From assembly GCF_000802225.1 (NCBI RefSeq), contig NZ_JTDI01000003.1, forward strand, positions 992,001 to 1,056,000: DNA of 64,000 nucleotides, in the 5' to 3' direction. Of the stretch, positions 9,051 through 16,560 are shown one piece after another (within the stretch, counting starts at the first letter, position 1; each line of letters opens with the position of its first letter). Source of the stretch: Novosphingobium malaysiense. Lineage in GTDB: Bacteria > Pseudomonadota > Alphaproteobacteria > Sphingomonadales > Sphingomonadaceae. The notes under the pieces are model-generated. The model did not search any database. It was not told where the DNA came from and was given only the letters and a program-made list of their open reading frames with translations. The position numbers and the translations under genes are program-made.

Positions 9051-9464
9051 TCAGGCCGCAGCCAGCGCGTCGGCAAGCATGCCACGAAGTGAGACAAGAT
9101 CCTCGAGAAGCGATGCGTTCGCGCCGATATCGTTCGCGTCCGCTTCCGTAGCCGCCTCCCCGGACGCCGAGCTCCTCGCCCGTTCCGAAATCGCCTTGCA
9201 GGCGCCGCGCAAGGTGTACCCTTCGCGATGTACCAATCGATCGATCTCGGCGATCAGGGCGACATCCTGCGGCCGGTAGTACCGGCGCCCGCCACTGCGC
9301 TTGATTGGCTGGAGGCGGGGAAACTGCTCTTCCCAGTAACGCAGGACATGCTGCTTGATGCCCAGAGCGCGTGCCACTTCACCAATCGTGCGCAACGCTT
9401 CGGGATCCTTCCCGTCGTCGAATACGAGCTGTTCTTGCGTGCCGCTCATCGTCCCTCCGGCCAT
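9051..9464 (-). CDS. MerR family transcriptional regulator
   Basis: A 137-residue protein. The N-terminal MerR helix-turn-helix and wing span about residues 25-95 (TIGEVARALGIKQHVLRYWEEQFPRL... GGRRYYRPQDV), followed by a short acidic/Ala-rich tail with no metal-binding cysteines, so it is not a classical metal sensor. It is the last gene of the rpmF-plsX-fabH-ihfA run; its ATG overlaps the ihfA stop (TGATG). A second ATG at 9449 has a strong GGAGGG just upstream and may be the true start. I recall this arrangement as common in alphaproteobacteria. Confidence 0.9.
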   Translation of the reverse strand: MAGGTMSGTQEQLVFDDGKDPEALRTIGEVARALGIKQHVLRYWEEQFPRLQPIKRSGGRRYYRPQDVALIAEIDRLVHREGYTLRGACKAISERARSSASGEAATEADANDIGANASLLEDLVSLRGMLADALAAA

Positions 9465-9763
9465 CAGGTCCCGGCGATACGGTCCTTGAGCATCTGACTG
9501 GCGCGAAACGTCATGACCCGTCGGGGCGTGATCGGAACCTCGACGCCCGTCTTGGGATTGCGGCCGATCCGCTCTCCCTTGTCGCGCAACAAAAAGGTTC
9601 CAAACCCCGAAATCTTGACGTTCTCCCCCTCACTCAGGGCCTGCGTCATATGTTGGAGTATGGACTCCACCATCGCAAGGGACTCCGATCTGGAGAGCCC
9701 AAGCTTTCTGTGGATCGCTTCCGCGATTTCGGCCCTGGTAAGTGTCTCCGTGGAGCGCATCAT
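9464..9763 (-). CDS. ihfA: Integration host factor subunit alpha
   Basis: A 99-residue DNABII protein that pairs with IhfB to bend DNA at specific sites in recombination, replication and transcription. Diagnostic features: [20 protein letters not shown] at the N-terminus, the GFGTF turn, and the beta-arm segment [10 protein letters not shown] with the intercalating proline. The length matches the family. It has two consecutive Met codons at the start (9763 or 9760). It lies about 110 bp downstream of fabH and is translationally coupled to merR. Confidence 0.95.
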   Translation of the reverse strand: MMRSTETLTRAEIAEAIHRKLGLSRSESLAMVESILQHMTQALSEGENVKISGFGTFLLRDKGERIGRNPKTGVEVPITPRRVMTFRASQMLKDRIAGT

Positions 9764-9874
9764 GCCCGCATTCCCCTAACGTGCGCTAACCCCCGCGCAC
9801 GATCATATGAAATTATTGGGGAAAAGCAATCCTAGGTGCAATAATGAACTTTAACTTGCGCTCGCGCCTCAAAT

Positions 9875-10843
9875 TTACATGCGAATGAGACTTGCGCCCC
9901 ACGTAAAACCCCCGCCCATGGCTTCGAGCATGACGAGGTCGCCTTTGACGATCCGGCCGTCGCGAACCGCCTGATCGAGAGCCAGCGGGACGGACGCGGC
10001 AGAAGTATTTGCATGCTGCCCGACGGTCATTACGACCTTCTCAGGCGAGAGATTCAGTTTCTTGGCCGTGGCATCGAGAATGCGGGCATTGGCCTGATGC
10101 GGCACCAGCCAATCGATGTCGGAAGTGGAAAGACCAGCCTCTTCAATGACTTCCTTGAGGACATCGGCAAGGTTCACGACAGCGTGGCGAAAAACTTCAC
10201 GCCCCTTCATGCGCAGCTTGCCGACCGTGCCCGTCGTCGAAGGCCCGCCGTCGACAAAGAGCAGCTGGTTGTGTGCGCCATCGGCATGCAGACGCGTGGC
10301 GAGAATGCCGCGCTGCTGTTCGCCTTCCTGTTCCTGCGCTTCCAGGACGACGGCGCCGGCACCGTCGCCGAACAGGACGCAGGTGGTGCGATCTTCCCAG
10401 TCGAGGATGCGGCTGAAGGTTTCGGAACCGATCACCAGAGCGCGTTTTGCCATGCCGCTGCGCAACATCGAATCGGCAACACCCAATGCATAGAGGAAGC
10501 CCGAGCATACGGCGGCCACGTCGAATGCGATGCCGCCCCTGCACCCCAGGTTGTTCTGGACGGTGGTGGCGGTGGCCGGAAAGGTCTGGTCGGGCGTGGC
10601 CGTGGCAAGAATGATCAGGTCGATCGTCGCCGCCTCGATGCCGGCCGCTTCCAGCGCCTTCGTCGCGGCATCGGTGGCGAGGCTGGAGGTGGTCTCATCC
10701 GGTCCGGCCACGTAACGGTTGGAAATACCGGTGCGTTCGACGATCCATTCATCGCTGGTGTCGACTTGCTTTGCCAGTTCGGCATTGCTGACTGCGCGGC
10801 GCGGAAGGGCCGAGCCGGTACCCAGGAGAACCGAACGCAGCAT
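9875..10843 (-). CDS. fabH: 3-oxoacyl-ACP synthase III (KAS III)
   Basis: A 322-residue thiolase-fold condensing enzyme that starts fatty acid synthesis by joining acetyl-CoA to malonyl-ACP. The catalytic triad is visible: Cys113 in [11 protein letters not shown], His in VPHQANARI, and Asn in [10 protein letters not shown]. The C-terminal [17 protein letters not shown] is typical. Its ATG overlaps the plsX stop codon (TGATG), so the two are translationally coupled, as in many bacterial fab clusters. Confidence 0.97.
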   Translation of the reverse strand: MLRSVLLGTGSALPRRAVSNAELAKQVDTSDEWIVERTGISNRYVAGPDETTSSLATDAATKALEAAGIEAATIDLIILATATPDQTFPATATTVQNNLGCRGGIAFDVAAVCSGFLYALGVADSMLRSGMAKRALVIGSETFSRILDWEDRTTCVLFGDGAGAVVLEAQEQEGEQQRGILATRLHADGAHNQLLFVDGGPSTTGTVGKLRMKGREVFRHAVVNLADVLKEVIEEAGLSTSDIDWLVPHQANARILDATAKKLNLSPEKVVMTVGQHANTSAASVPLALDQAVRDGRIVKGDLVMLEAMGGGFTWGASLIRM

Positions 10844-11904
10844 CAGGCGCGCTCTTCCTGCGTTCGCGGCATGCGCCAGGATTCCCCGCCCACACGGGCG
10901 AGGTCTGCAGTAATGCGCTCGGTCACGTTTTCCTCCAGCAGCCGCGCGGTAACCGCGACGGCATTGGCCACACCTGCGGCGTTGGCCCCGCCATGGCTCT
11001 TCACGACAATGCCATTGAGGCCAAGGAAGACGGCGCCGTTATGGTTGTTTGGATCGAGATGATGCTTGAGCAGTTCCGTCGCCGGGCGCGAGATCAGGAA
11101 ACCGATCTTCGAGCGCAACGAACTCGCAAAGCTGCGCCGCAGGAGATCCGCGACGAAGCGGGCAGTCCCTTCGACGGCCTTGAGAGCGATATTTCCGGAG
11201 AATCCGTCGGTCACCACGACATCGACGTCGCCGCGGCACATCTTGTCGGCTTCGGTGAAGCCATCAAAGGAAATCGCGAGATCCTCTGCCGCACCTTTCA
11301 GCGTTGCCGCCGCATCGCGCAGGAGGTCGGTACCCTTGATTTCCTCTGTGCCGATGTTGAGCAAGCGCACGCGCGGCTCGTTGCGCCCCGTGGCGACGCG
11401 CGCATAGGCCGAACCCATGATCGCGAACTGCACGAGGTTGCGGCTGTCGCACTCGGTGTTGGCGCCGAGATCAAGCATGATCACGTCGTTATCGCCGAGT
11501 GTCGGCAAGAGGGCGGCCAGCGCGGGGCGATCGATGCCCGGCATCGTGCGCAGCGTGAGCTTGGCAATCGCCATCAGCGCACCGGTATTGCCGGCACTGA
11601 CGGCAGCACCGGCATCGCCGTTCTTCACCGCCTGAATGGCGCGCCCCATCGACGTGGTCTTGGCGCGGCGAAGGGCCTGGCTGGGCTTGTCCTCGCCGCT
11701 GATGACATCGTCGGTGTGCAGGATTTCGGAGCTGGCCCGCAGGTTCGGGTGCTTTTCGAGTGCGGCCTTGATCCGCGTCTCGTCCCCGACCAGCAGGAAC
11801 TTGAACTGGTCGTGCCGACGGCGCGCAAGCGCGGCGCCCTCGATCATGACGCGCACGCCCTCATCACCGCCCATCGCGTCAACGGCGATACGCGGCAAAC
11901 TCAT
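10843..11904 (-). CDS. plsX: Phosphate acyltransferase PlsX
   Basis: A 353-residue peripheral-membrane enzyme that makes acyl-phosphate from acyl-ACP, the first step of phospholipid synthesis with PlsY. The N-terminal signature [12 protein letters not shown] is diagnostic; [19 protein letters not shown] and [10 protein letters not shown] are further conserved blocks. The start has GGAGAGA upstream. It lies 40 bp after rpmF and overlaps fabH, reproducing the conserved rpmF-plsX-fabH order that couples ribosome and membrane synthesis. Confidence 0.97.
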   Translation of the reverse strand: MSLPRIAVDAMGGDEGVRVMIEGAALARRRHDQFKFLLVGDETRIKAALEKHPNLRASSEILHTDDVISGEDKPSQALRRAKTTSMGRAIQAVKNGDAGAAVSAGNTGALMAIAKLTLRTMPGIDRPALAALLPTLGDNDVIMLDLGANTECDSRNLVQFAIMGSAYARVATGRNEPRVRLLNIGTEEIKGTDLLRDAAATLKGAAEDLAISFDGFTEADKMCRGDVDVVVTDGFSGNIALKAVEGTARFVADLLRRSFASSLRSKIGFLISRPATELLKHHLDPNNHNGAVFLGLNGIVVKSHGGANAAGVANAVAVTARLLEENVTERITADLARVGGESWRMPRTQEERA

Positions 11905-11928
11905 GGGCTCTCTCCGAAACTCGAAATT

Positions 11929-11948
11929 CTAAGACTTTGACGTCTTAG
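11929..11948 (-). other. Intercistronic hairpin overlapping the rpmF stop codon
   Basis: CTAAGAC and GTCTTAG form a perfect 7-bp inverted repeat around a 6-nt loop. On the minus strand the rpmF stop codon TAA lies inside the 5' arm. There is no T-run after it, so it is not a convincing terminator; it could act in mRNA processing or partial attenuation between rpmF and plsX, or be chance. Confidence 0.35.
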
Positions 11949-12124
11949 ATCTCGACCGCGACGATTTCACGGCCATTGTAGTGGCCGCAAGCGTTGCAGA
12001 GGTTGTGCGGACGCTTCAGTTCGCCGCAGTTCGGGCATTCGTGGAACGCTTCAGCCTTGAGGGCATCGTGGCTGCGGCGCATGCCCCGGCGGGACGGGGT
12101 CGTTTTTCTCTTAGGGACAGCCAT
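11945..12124 (-). CDS. rpmF: 50S ribosomal protein L32
   Basis: A 59-residue ribosomal protein starting [20 protein letters not shown], the textbook L32 N-terminus. It contains a full zinc ribbon, [18 protein letters not shown], with the four Cys in two C-x2-C pairs, so this is the zinc-binding form. It heads the plsX-fabH-ihfA-merR run. The upstream 100 bp must hold its promoter, but I could not find a convincing -35/-10 pair. Confidence 0.97.
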   Translation of the reverse strand: MAVPKRKTTPSRRGMRRSHDALKAEAFHECPNCGELKRPHNLCNACGHYNGREIVAVEI

Positions 12125-12286
12125 TTCGGCACCTGTTCCTGAAAATGCGATTATGTCAAAAAGGCCGCCGATGACCGTTGGCGGACACGGCGGCTTGCGA
12201 AGGCGCGCCTATACCCGATTTCTGACGAGTTGCAACCCGTTCGTGCCTGCCCCATGAACTCTCCCGCCCGAGGGGAGAGCAATTCC

Positions 12287-12679
12287 ATGATTCTGCAAAC
12301 GACACTGAGCCTTGCCGCAGCCGCGGCGATAATCAACATCTGGCTGGCGTTCCGGGCCGGCAAGATGCGCATGAACACGAAGATCATGCATGGCGACGGC
12401 GGAAATCCGATGCTTCTGCAACGCATGCGCGCCCAAGCCAATTTCGTCGAGAACACGCCTTTCGTCCTGATCCTCGTCGCCGCCATCGAAATGACCGGCA
12501 AGGGCGGCACCTGGCTCGCCATTGTCGGATCCGTCTATCTCCTCGCGCGCCTCAGCCATGCATTCGGAATGGACAAGTCCGAAGCCAATCCGCTGCGCGC
12601 CGTCGGTTTCCTGGTGACAGCCCTGACCTTGGTGGGGCTGGCCGCCGTAGCCGTTCTGATAGCCCTCGGCCGCTTCTAG
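12287..12679 (+). CDS. MAPEG family membrane protein
   Basis: A 130-residue four-helix integral membrane protein of the MAPEG (membrane-associated eicosanoid/glutathione metabolism) family. Bacterial members resemble microsomal glutathione S-transferases. Visible: an N-terminal helix (LQTTLSLAAAAAIINIWLAF), the signature NPMLLQRMRAQANFVENTPF, and two later hydrophobic helices (LAIVGSVYLLARLSHAF and the C-terminal VGFLVTALTLVGLAAV). The start at 12287 is set by GGGGAGAG just upstream; earlier in-frame ATGs (12254) lack one. Confidence 0.88.
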   Translation: MILQTTLSLAAAAAIINIWLAFRAGKMRMNTKIMHGDGGNPMLLQRMRAQANFVENTPFVLILVAAIEMTGKGGTWLAIVGSVYLLARLSHAFGMDKSEANPLRAVGFLVTALTLVGLAAVAVLIALGRF

Positions 12680-12689
12680 CGCGGCAGGT

Positions 12690-13367
12690 TCAGACCGGCA
12701 GCCCGCGCTTGATCGCCGCATCGCTCACGTAAGGGTTGGTGCGGCGTTCCTCGCCGAAGGTGCTGACCGGGCCATGCCCCGGCACGAAGGTCACGTCGTC
12801 GCCGAGCGGCCAGAGCTTCTTGGTGATCGATTCGATCAGGTCATCCAGATTGCCGCGCGGAAAGTCCCAACGCCCGATACCGCCCTGGAACAGCACGTCG
12901 CCGACGATGGCGAACTTGCTGGGCGCGTGATGGAACACCACGTGCCCGGGCGTATGACCGGGACAGTGGATCACATCGAGTTCCAGTTCGCCGACCGTGA
13001 CCGTGTCCCCGTCTTCAAGCCAGCGGTCGGGTTCGAAGGTGTGCGCTTCCATGTTCCAGCGCGCCCCGTCGTCGTCGAGCTGGGCAATCCAGAAGCGATC
13101 CTCTTCCTGCGGGCCCTCGATGGGAACGCCCATTTCCTTGGCGAGCACGCCGGCCTGTCCGCAGTGATCGAGGTGGCCATGCGTCAGGAGAACCTTCTCC
13201 AGCGTCACGCCGGTCTTCTCCAGCGCCTCCTTCAACTTCGGCAGATCGCCGCCCGGATCGACCAGGGCGCCGCGCATGGTCTTGGTGCACCACAGGAGCG
13301 AACAGTTCTGCTGGAGCGGCGTGACGGGAATGATGCCGACGCGCATCGGCTGGCTTGTCTCGGTCAT
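12690..13367 (-). CDS. MBL-fold metallo-hydrolase, glyoxalase II-like
   Basis: A 225-residue zinc hydrolase. The metal-binding signature T-H63-G-H65-L-D67-H68 is intact, with further metal residues in CPGHTPGHVVFH, IVGDVLFQGGIGRWD and FVPGHGPVST. Size and pattern match the short YcbL/hydroxyacylglutathione-hydrolase-like group lacking the C-terminal glutathione domain of true GloB, so the substrate is probably a small thioester but is unproven. Start ATG at 13367; an in-frame codon at 13403 is less likely. It is convergent with the MAPEG gene (10 bp apart). Confidence 0.9.
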   Translation of the reverse strand: MTETSQPMRVGIIPVTPLQQNCSLLWCTKTMRGALVDPGGDLPKLKEALEKTGVTLEKVLLTHGHLDHCGQAGVLAKEMGVPIEGPQEEDRFWIAQLDDDGARWNMEAHTFEPDRWLEDGDTVTVGELELDVIHCPGHTPGHVVFHHAPSKFAIVGDVLFQGGIGRWDFPRGNLDDLIESITKKLWPLGDDVTFVPGHGPVSTFGEERRTNPYVSDAAIKRGLPV

Positions 13368-13419
13368 GTGTCCGGAAATGGCGGCAGTGAACGTCGATTG
13401 CAACCGCTGCGATGCAGCA

Positions 13420-14070
13420 TCAGATCCGCCCGCCCTTCCATACCACCCGGCCGATCACCTCCACCTCGTCGGGCCGGCACTCGATCGGACGATAGACCGG
13501 GTTGTCGCTGAGCAGCACGACGAGGCCGGGCCGGCTGGTTTCCACCCGCTTGACCAGGAGGTTGTCTTCCAGTCGCAGGACGTGAATCCCATCCCGCAAG
13601 CCCTGGACGGTGCGATCGACGAGGATCTCGTCACCGTCGCGCAGCGTCGGGTCCATCGAATCGCCGGTCACGGCAATGGCCGAGAGACTTTCGACCCGCA
13701 GCCCCATGCTTCGCAACCAGCGCGCGGAAAAGCGGATCGTGTCGAATACCGCCTCTTCGCCATCGAGGGTGCCGGGCCCTGCGGACGCCCCAAGCGTCAG
13801 GCGCGGAACATCGACCCACCCCGGCGCCCCCACGGGATCTACCGCAATGAAGGAATTATCCTTCAACTTACCCAGCTCGGTCTCGTCCACACCGAAGAAC
13901 CGCGCCAGCATCGCACGATCGCCTTCCTCCAGCTTGCGAGGACTGCCCTTCCTGACAAACTGCTGCAAATAACTGGGGTTCTTGCCGATCATGCGCGATA
14001 GTGACGCCAGGCTGACCCGGCGGGCATCGGCCAGTTCAAGCAAACGTCGAGGGGTGTCGGCGATTTCCAT
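13420..14070 (-). CDS. XRE-family repressor with S24 (LexA-like) peptidase domain
   Basis: A 216-residue regulator. Residues ~10-60 form an XRE-type helix-turn-helix (RRVSLASLSRMIGKNPSYLQ); residues ~90-216 are an S24 self-cleaving domain. The Ser-Lys dyad is intact: Ser138 in TGDSMDPTL and Lys174 in NLLVKRV. The likely autocleavage bond is Ala97-Gly98 in GASAGPG. The architecture is that of phage CI-type or LexA-like repressors that cleave themselves on RecA activation, but it is not canonical LexA. The ATG at 14070 is preferred because the upstream extension is low-complexity. Divergent from two small genes across an SOS-box-like repeat. Confidence 0.9.
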   Translation of the reverse strand: MEIADTPRRLLELADARRVSLASLSRMIGKNPSYLQQFVRKGSPRKLEEGDRAMLARFFGVDETELGKLKDNSFIAVDPVGAPGWVDVPRLTLGASAGPGTLDGEEAVFDTIRFSARWLRSMGLRVESLSAIAVTGDSMDPTLRDGDEILVDRTVQGLRDGIHVLRLEDNLLVKRVETSRPGLVVLLSDNPVYRPIECRPDEVEVIGRVVWKGGRI

Positions 14071-14121
14071 CTTGTAATGGGTATATGAAAGAATTTTCCT
14101 AGACAAGTAGGATTTCCATTG

Positions 14122-14136
14122 GAACATTAGAGGAAC
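14122..14136. promoter_or_regulatory. SOS-box-like repeat GAAC-N7-GAAC
   Basis: GAAC (14122-14125), seven bases, GAAC (14133-14136). On the minus strand this reads GTTC-N7-GTTC, the direct-repeat LexA box known in alphaproteobacteria. It sits in the 95-bp divergent region, 30 bp before the small gene at 14166 and 52 bp before the S24 repressor. It could be bound by LexA or by the adjacent S24 protein. Confidence 0.55.
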
Positions 14137-14165
14137 ATCAGCAAAGAACGGAAGGACCTGCCACG

Positions 14166-14366
14166 ATGCTCCTGCCCCGGATCGAGCGCTTCCTGCGCCA
14201 GACCGACATGCCCTGCACAAAGTTCGGCCGCCTAGCGGCCCACGATCCGCGCTTCGTTCTCGACCTGCGCAATGGCCGCATCCCCCGCGAGCGCACCGCG
14301 AGCCGCGTCGAATCGTTCATGACCGCCTATCTCGCCCGTACACAGGAGAGCAGCCATGCACGTTGA
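14166..14366 (+). CDS. Small hypothetical protein, possibly helix-turn-helix-like
   Basis: A 66-residue protein of unknown function. It is basic and helical, with the segment TKFGRLAAHDPRFVLDLRNG followed by RIPRERTASRVESFM, a layout reminiscent of a compact DNA-binding helix-turn-helix, though I cannot assign a family. The start is well supported by GGAAGGA about 8 nt upstream. It lies 30 bp from an SOS-box-like repeat, is divergent from an S24 repressor, and its last 11 bases overlap the next gene, so the two are very likely co-transcribed and damage-inducible if the box is functional. Confidence 0.7.
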   Translation: MLLPRIERFLRQTDMPCTKFGRLAAHDPRFVLDLRNGRIPRERTASRVESFMTAYLARTQESSHAR

Positions 14367-14718
14367 CCCCCAAGGCGCCGACTGCATCTCGCCGAGAGCG
14401 CCCGGACGCGGCCCGTGGCTGCGCCTGCTGTCGCAGGTCCTGCAGCTGGCCGGCCCGCAGGCCGAATTTCTCACCCATGCGGAGCGTCCCTGGACCAGCG
14501 CGACCTTCGAAGGCACGCGGCATATCGTCATTCTGGCGTTCCGGGGACGCGATGCCATGGAGCGGGGAGAAGCCTTCGGCAGCGCCCTGCCCGATCACGA
14601 GTTCGATATTCCCGGCCACCTCGTCGCCGATGCCGCCATTGCCAGCATCGAACGTGAAAACGGCCCCTCCCCGCAAATGCGGGTCGAGGCCGACTTTCTC
14701 CTGCTGCGCGACTGCTGA
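14356..14718 (+). CDS. Hypothetical protein, second gene of the SOS-box pair
   Basis: A 120-residue soluble protein that I do not recognise. It has no signal peptide or membrane segment. The sequence has alpha/beta character (RHIVILAFRGRDAMERGEAFG, DHEFDIPGHLVADAAIASI, MRVEADFLLLRDC). The start is set by AGGAGAG 6 nt upstream inside the preceding gene, with an 11-bp overlap, indicating translational coupling. It ends 19 bp from the convergent acetolactate synthase gene. Its function is probably linked to the 66-residue partner and the divergent S24 repressor. Confidence 0.7.
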   Translation: MHVDPQGADCISPRAPGRGPWLRLLSQVLQLAGPQAEFLTHAERPWTSATFEGTRHIVILAFRGRDAMERGEAFGSALPDHEFDIPGHLVADAAIASIERENGPSPQMRVEADFLLLRDC

Positions 14719-14737
14719 GAGGTCGCGCATTCGCCCG

Positions 14738-16411
14738 CTAGAGCGCCCGGGACAGGTCCTTGATCTCCGTGTTGAGAATCCGGTCGTTCTCCGAATAGTC
14801 GACCGGACAGTCGATCAGGTGGACACCGGGCGTATCGCGGCAATGGGCCAGCAGTTCGCGAAGGTGCTTGGCACTCTCGACGCGGTGACCGTTGGCACCA
14901 TAGCTCTGCGCATACTGGACGAAGTCGGGATTGCCGTAATCCAGTCCGAAGTCCTCGAAACCCATGTTCGACTGCTTCCAGCGGATCATGCCATAGGCGT
15001 TGTCGTTCAGCACCAGCACCGTGAGATTGAGCCCCAGGCGGACGGCGGTTTCCAGCTCCTGGCTGTTCATCATGAAGCCGCCATCGCCGCAGATGGCGAA
15101 TATCTTGCGGTCCGGATAGACCATGGCGCTTGCCATCGCCGAAGGCAGCCCGGCACCCATGGTAGCGAGCGCGTTGTCGAGCAGGACCGTGTTCGGCTTG
15201 CATGCCACATAGCCACGCGCGAACCAGATCTTGTAGATGCCGTTGTCGAGGCAGATGATCGCATCGTCCGGCAATGCATCGCGCACCTGCTGGACCAGAT
15301 GCGGCGGAAAGATCGGGAAGCGTTCGTCCGCAGCAAGCTTGGCCGTGTGCGCCACTTCCGCCTTGCGGTATTCCAGCATGCCGTCGAAGTCCCACTTGGG
15401 CGACGGCGTGATCGCTTCCTTGATCTGCCACATGGCATTGGCGATGTCGCCGATCACCTCGATCTGCGGGAAGTACACCGGATCGACTTCGGCGGTCTTC
15501 GTCGAGATATGAACGACCGTGCGCTCATGCTGGTTCGCTTCGTTATGCATGAAGAACGGCGGCTTCTCGATCACGTCGTGACCGATGTTCACGATGCAGT
15601 CGGACGCTTCGATGGCACGGTGGACGAAATCGCCGGCCGACAGCGCCGCACAGCCGAGAAACTTGGGATGGCGCTCGTCGATGACGCCCTTGCCGAGCTG
15701 GGTCGTCAGGAAAGGGATGCCGGTCTTTTCGACAAACTCGTTGAGCATCTTGCCTGTCATCTTGCGATTGGCGCCAGCGCCGATGACAAGGACCGGACGC
15801 CGGGCCTTTTCCAGTGCCTCGCAGGCCTGGACGATGGATTTCACATCGGCCGTGGGACGGCGGACGATGGAACGGGGCACGGGCCGCGATTCGGTATACT
15901 CGTCGGCGATGTCCTCGGGCAGTTCGATGTGTGTCGCGCCGGGCTTTTCTTCCTCGGCAATTCGAAAGGCCTCGCGCAGGCGGCTCGGAATGTTGTCCGA
16001 CGAAGCCATCTGGTGCGCATACTTGGTGATCGGATGCATCATCGCGACCACGTCGAGGATCTGGAAACGGCCCTGCTTCGACTTCTTGATCGGCTTCTGA
16101 CCGGTGATCATCATCATCGGCATGCCGCCAAGCGTCGCATAGGCCGCCGCGGTCACGAGATTGGTCGCGCCCGGCCCCAGCGTCGACAGGCAGACGCCTG
16201 CCTTGCCGGTGTGCCGTCCGTAGGTAGCCGCCATGAAGCCGGCACCCTGCTCGTGACGCGTCAGAATGAGTTTGATCTTGGACGAGCGCGAAAGCGAATC
16301 GAGAAAATCCAGATTTTCTTCACCCGGAACCCCAAAAACGTACTCGACGCCTTCCGCTTCAAGGCATTGCACGAACAGATCAGACGCCTTGGTCTTGTCA
16401 GCTTCTGCCAC
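14738..16411 (-). CDS. Acetolactate synthase large subunit (catabolic type) / ThDP enzyme
   Basis: About 557 residues. A thiamin-diphosphate enzyme that most resembles the catabolic acetolactate synthase (AlsS), which condenses two pyruvates and needs no regulatory subunit; none is encoded nearby. Visible: the ThDP-activating Glu in LTRHEQGAGFMA (about residue 54), the middle domain, and the C-terminal ThDP/Mg motif GDGGFMMNSQELETA ending in NDNAYGM. No alsD (decarboxylase) is adjacent. Start: GGAGG at the ideal 7-nt distance favours GTG at 16411; in-frame ATGs at 16417 and 16426 are alternatives. Other ThDP decarboxylases cannot be fully excluded. Confidence 0.85.
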   Translation of the reverse strand: MAEADKTKASDLFVQCLEAEGVEYVFGVPGEENLDFLDSLSRSSKIKLILTRHEQGAGFMAATYGRHTGKAGVCLSTLGPGATNLVTAAAYATLGGMPMMMITGQKPIKKSKQGRFQILDVVAMMHPITKYAHQMASSDNIPSRLREAFRIAEEEKPGATHIELPEDIADEYTESRPVPRSIVRRPTADVKSIVQACEALEKARRPVLVIGAGANRKMTGKMLNEFVEKTGIPFLTTQLGKGVIDERHPKFLGCAALSAGDFVHRAIEASDCIVNIGHDVIEKPPFFMHNEANQHERTVVHISTKTAEVDPVYFPQIEVIGDIANAMWQIKEAITPSPKWDFDGMLEYRKAEVAHTAKLAADERFPIFPPHLVQQVRDALPDDAIICLDNGIYKIWFARGYVACKPNTVLLDNALATMGAGLPSAMASAMVYPDRKIFAICGDGGFMMNSQELETAVRLGLNLTVLVLNDNAYGMIRWKQSNMGFEDFGLDYGNPDFVQYAQSYGANGHRVESAKHLRELLAHCRDTPGVHLIDCPVDYSENDRILNTEIKDLSRAL

Positions 16412-16454
16412 GACCATTCCTCCCATTGCCGGTCATTGTCCGGGTAACAGGAAG

Positions 16455-16493
16455 CCCGGCCATTCCCGAAGCGAAATACACGCCTTGGCCGGG
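16455..16493. other. 8-bp inverted repeat upstream of acetolactate synthase
   Basis: CCCGGCCA (16455-16462) and TGGCCGGG (16486-16493) are perfectly complementary, separated by 23 bases. The repeat lies between the cysS stop and the start of the acetolactate synthase gene on the minus strand, so it could be an operator or a weak cysS terminator. It has no T-run. Confidence 0.35.
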
Positions 16494-16560
16494 AAATCGT
16501 CCTGATGGAATTGCCAGCTAGCAGTTGCATCAAAGCCGGGGCGTAGAAACCTGCCGCAGG

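Noticed and set aside
12150..12160. TTGACA-like sequence upstream of rpmF
   Set aside because: No acceptable -10 element follows at 16-18 bp; it may be a promoter remnant but is not defensible.
14146..14149. Third GAAC downstream of the SOS-box-like repeat
   Set aside because: Nine-base spacing from the second GAAC does not fit the N7 LexA box; it is probably part of the ribosome-site region.
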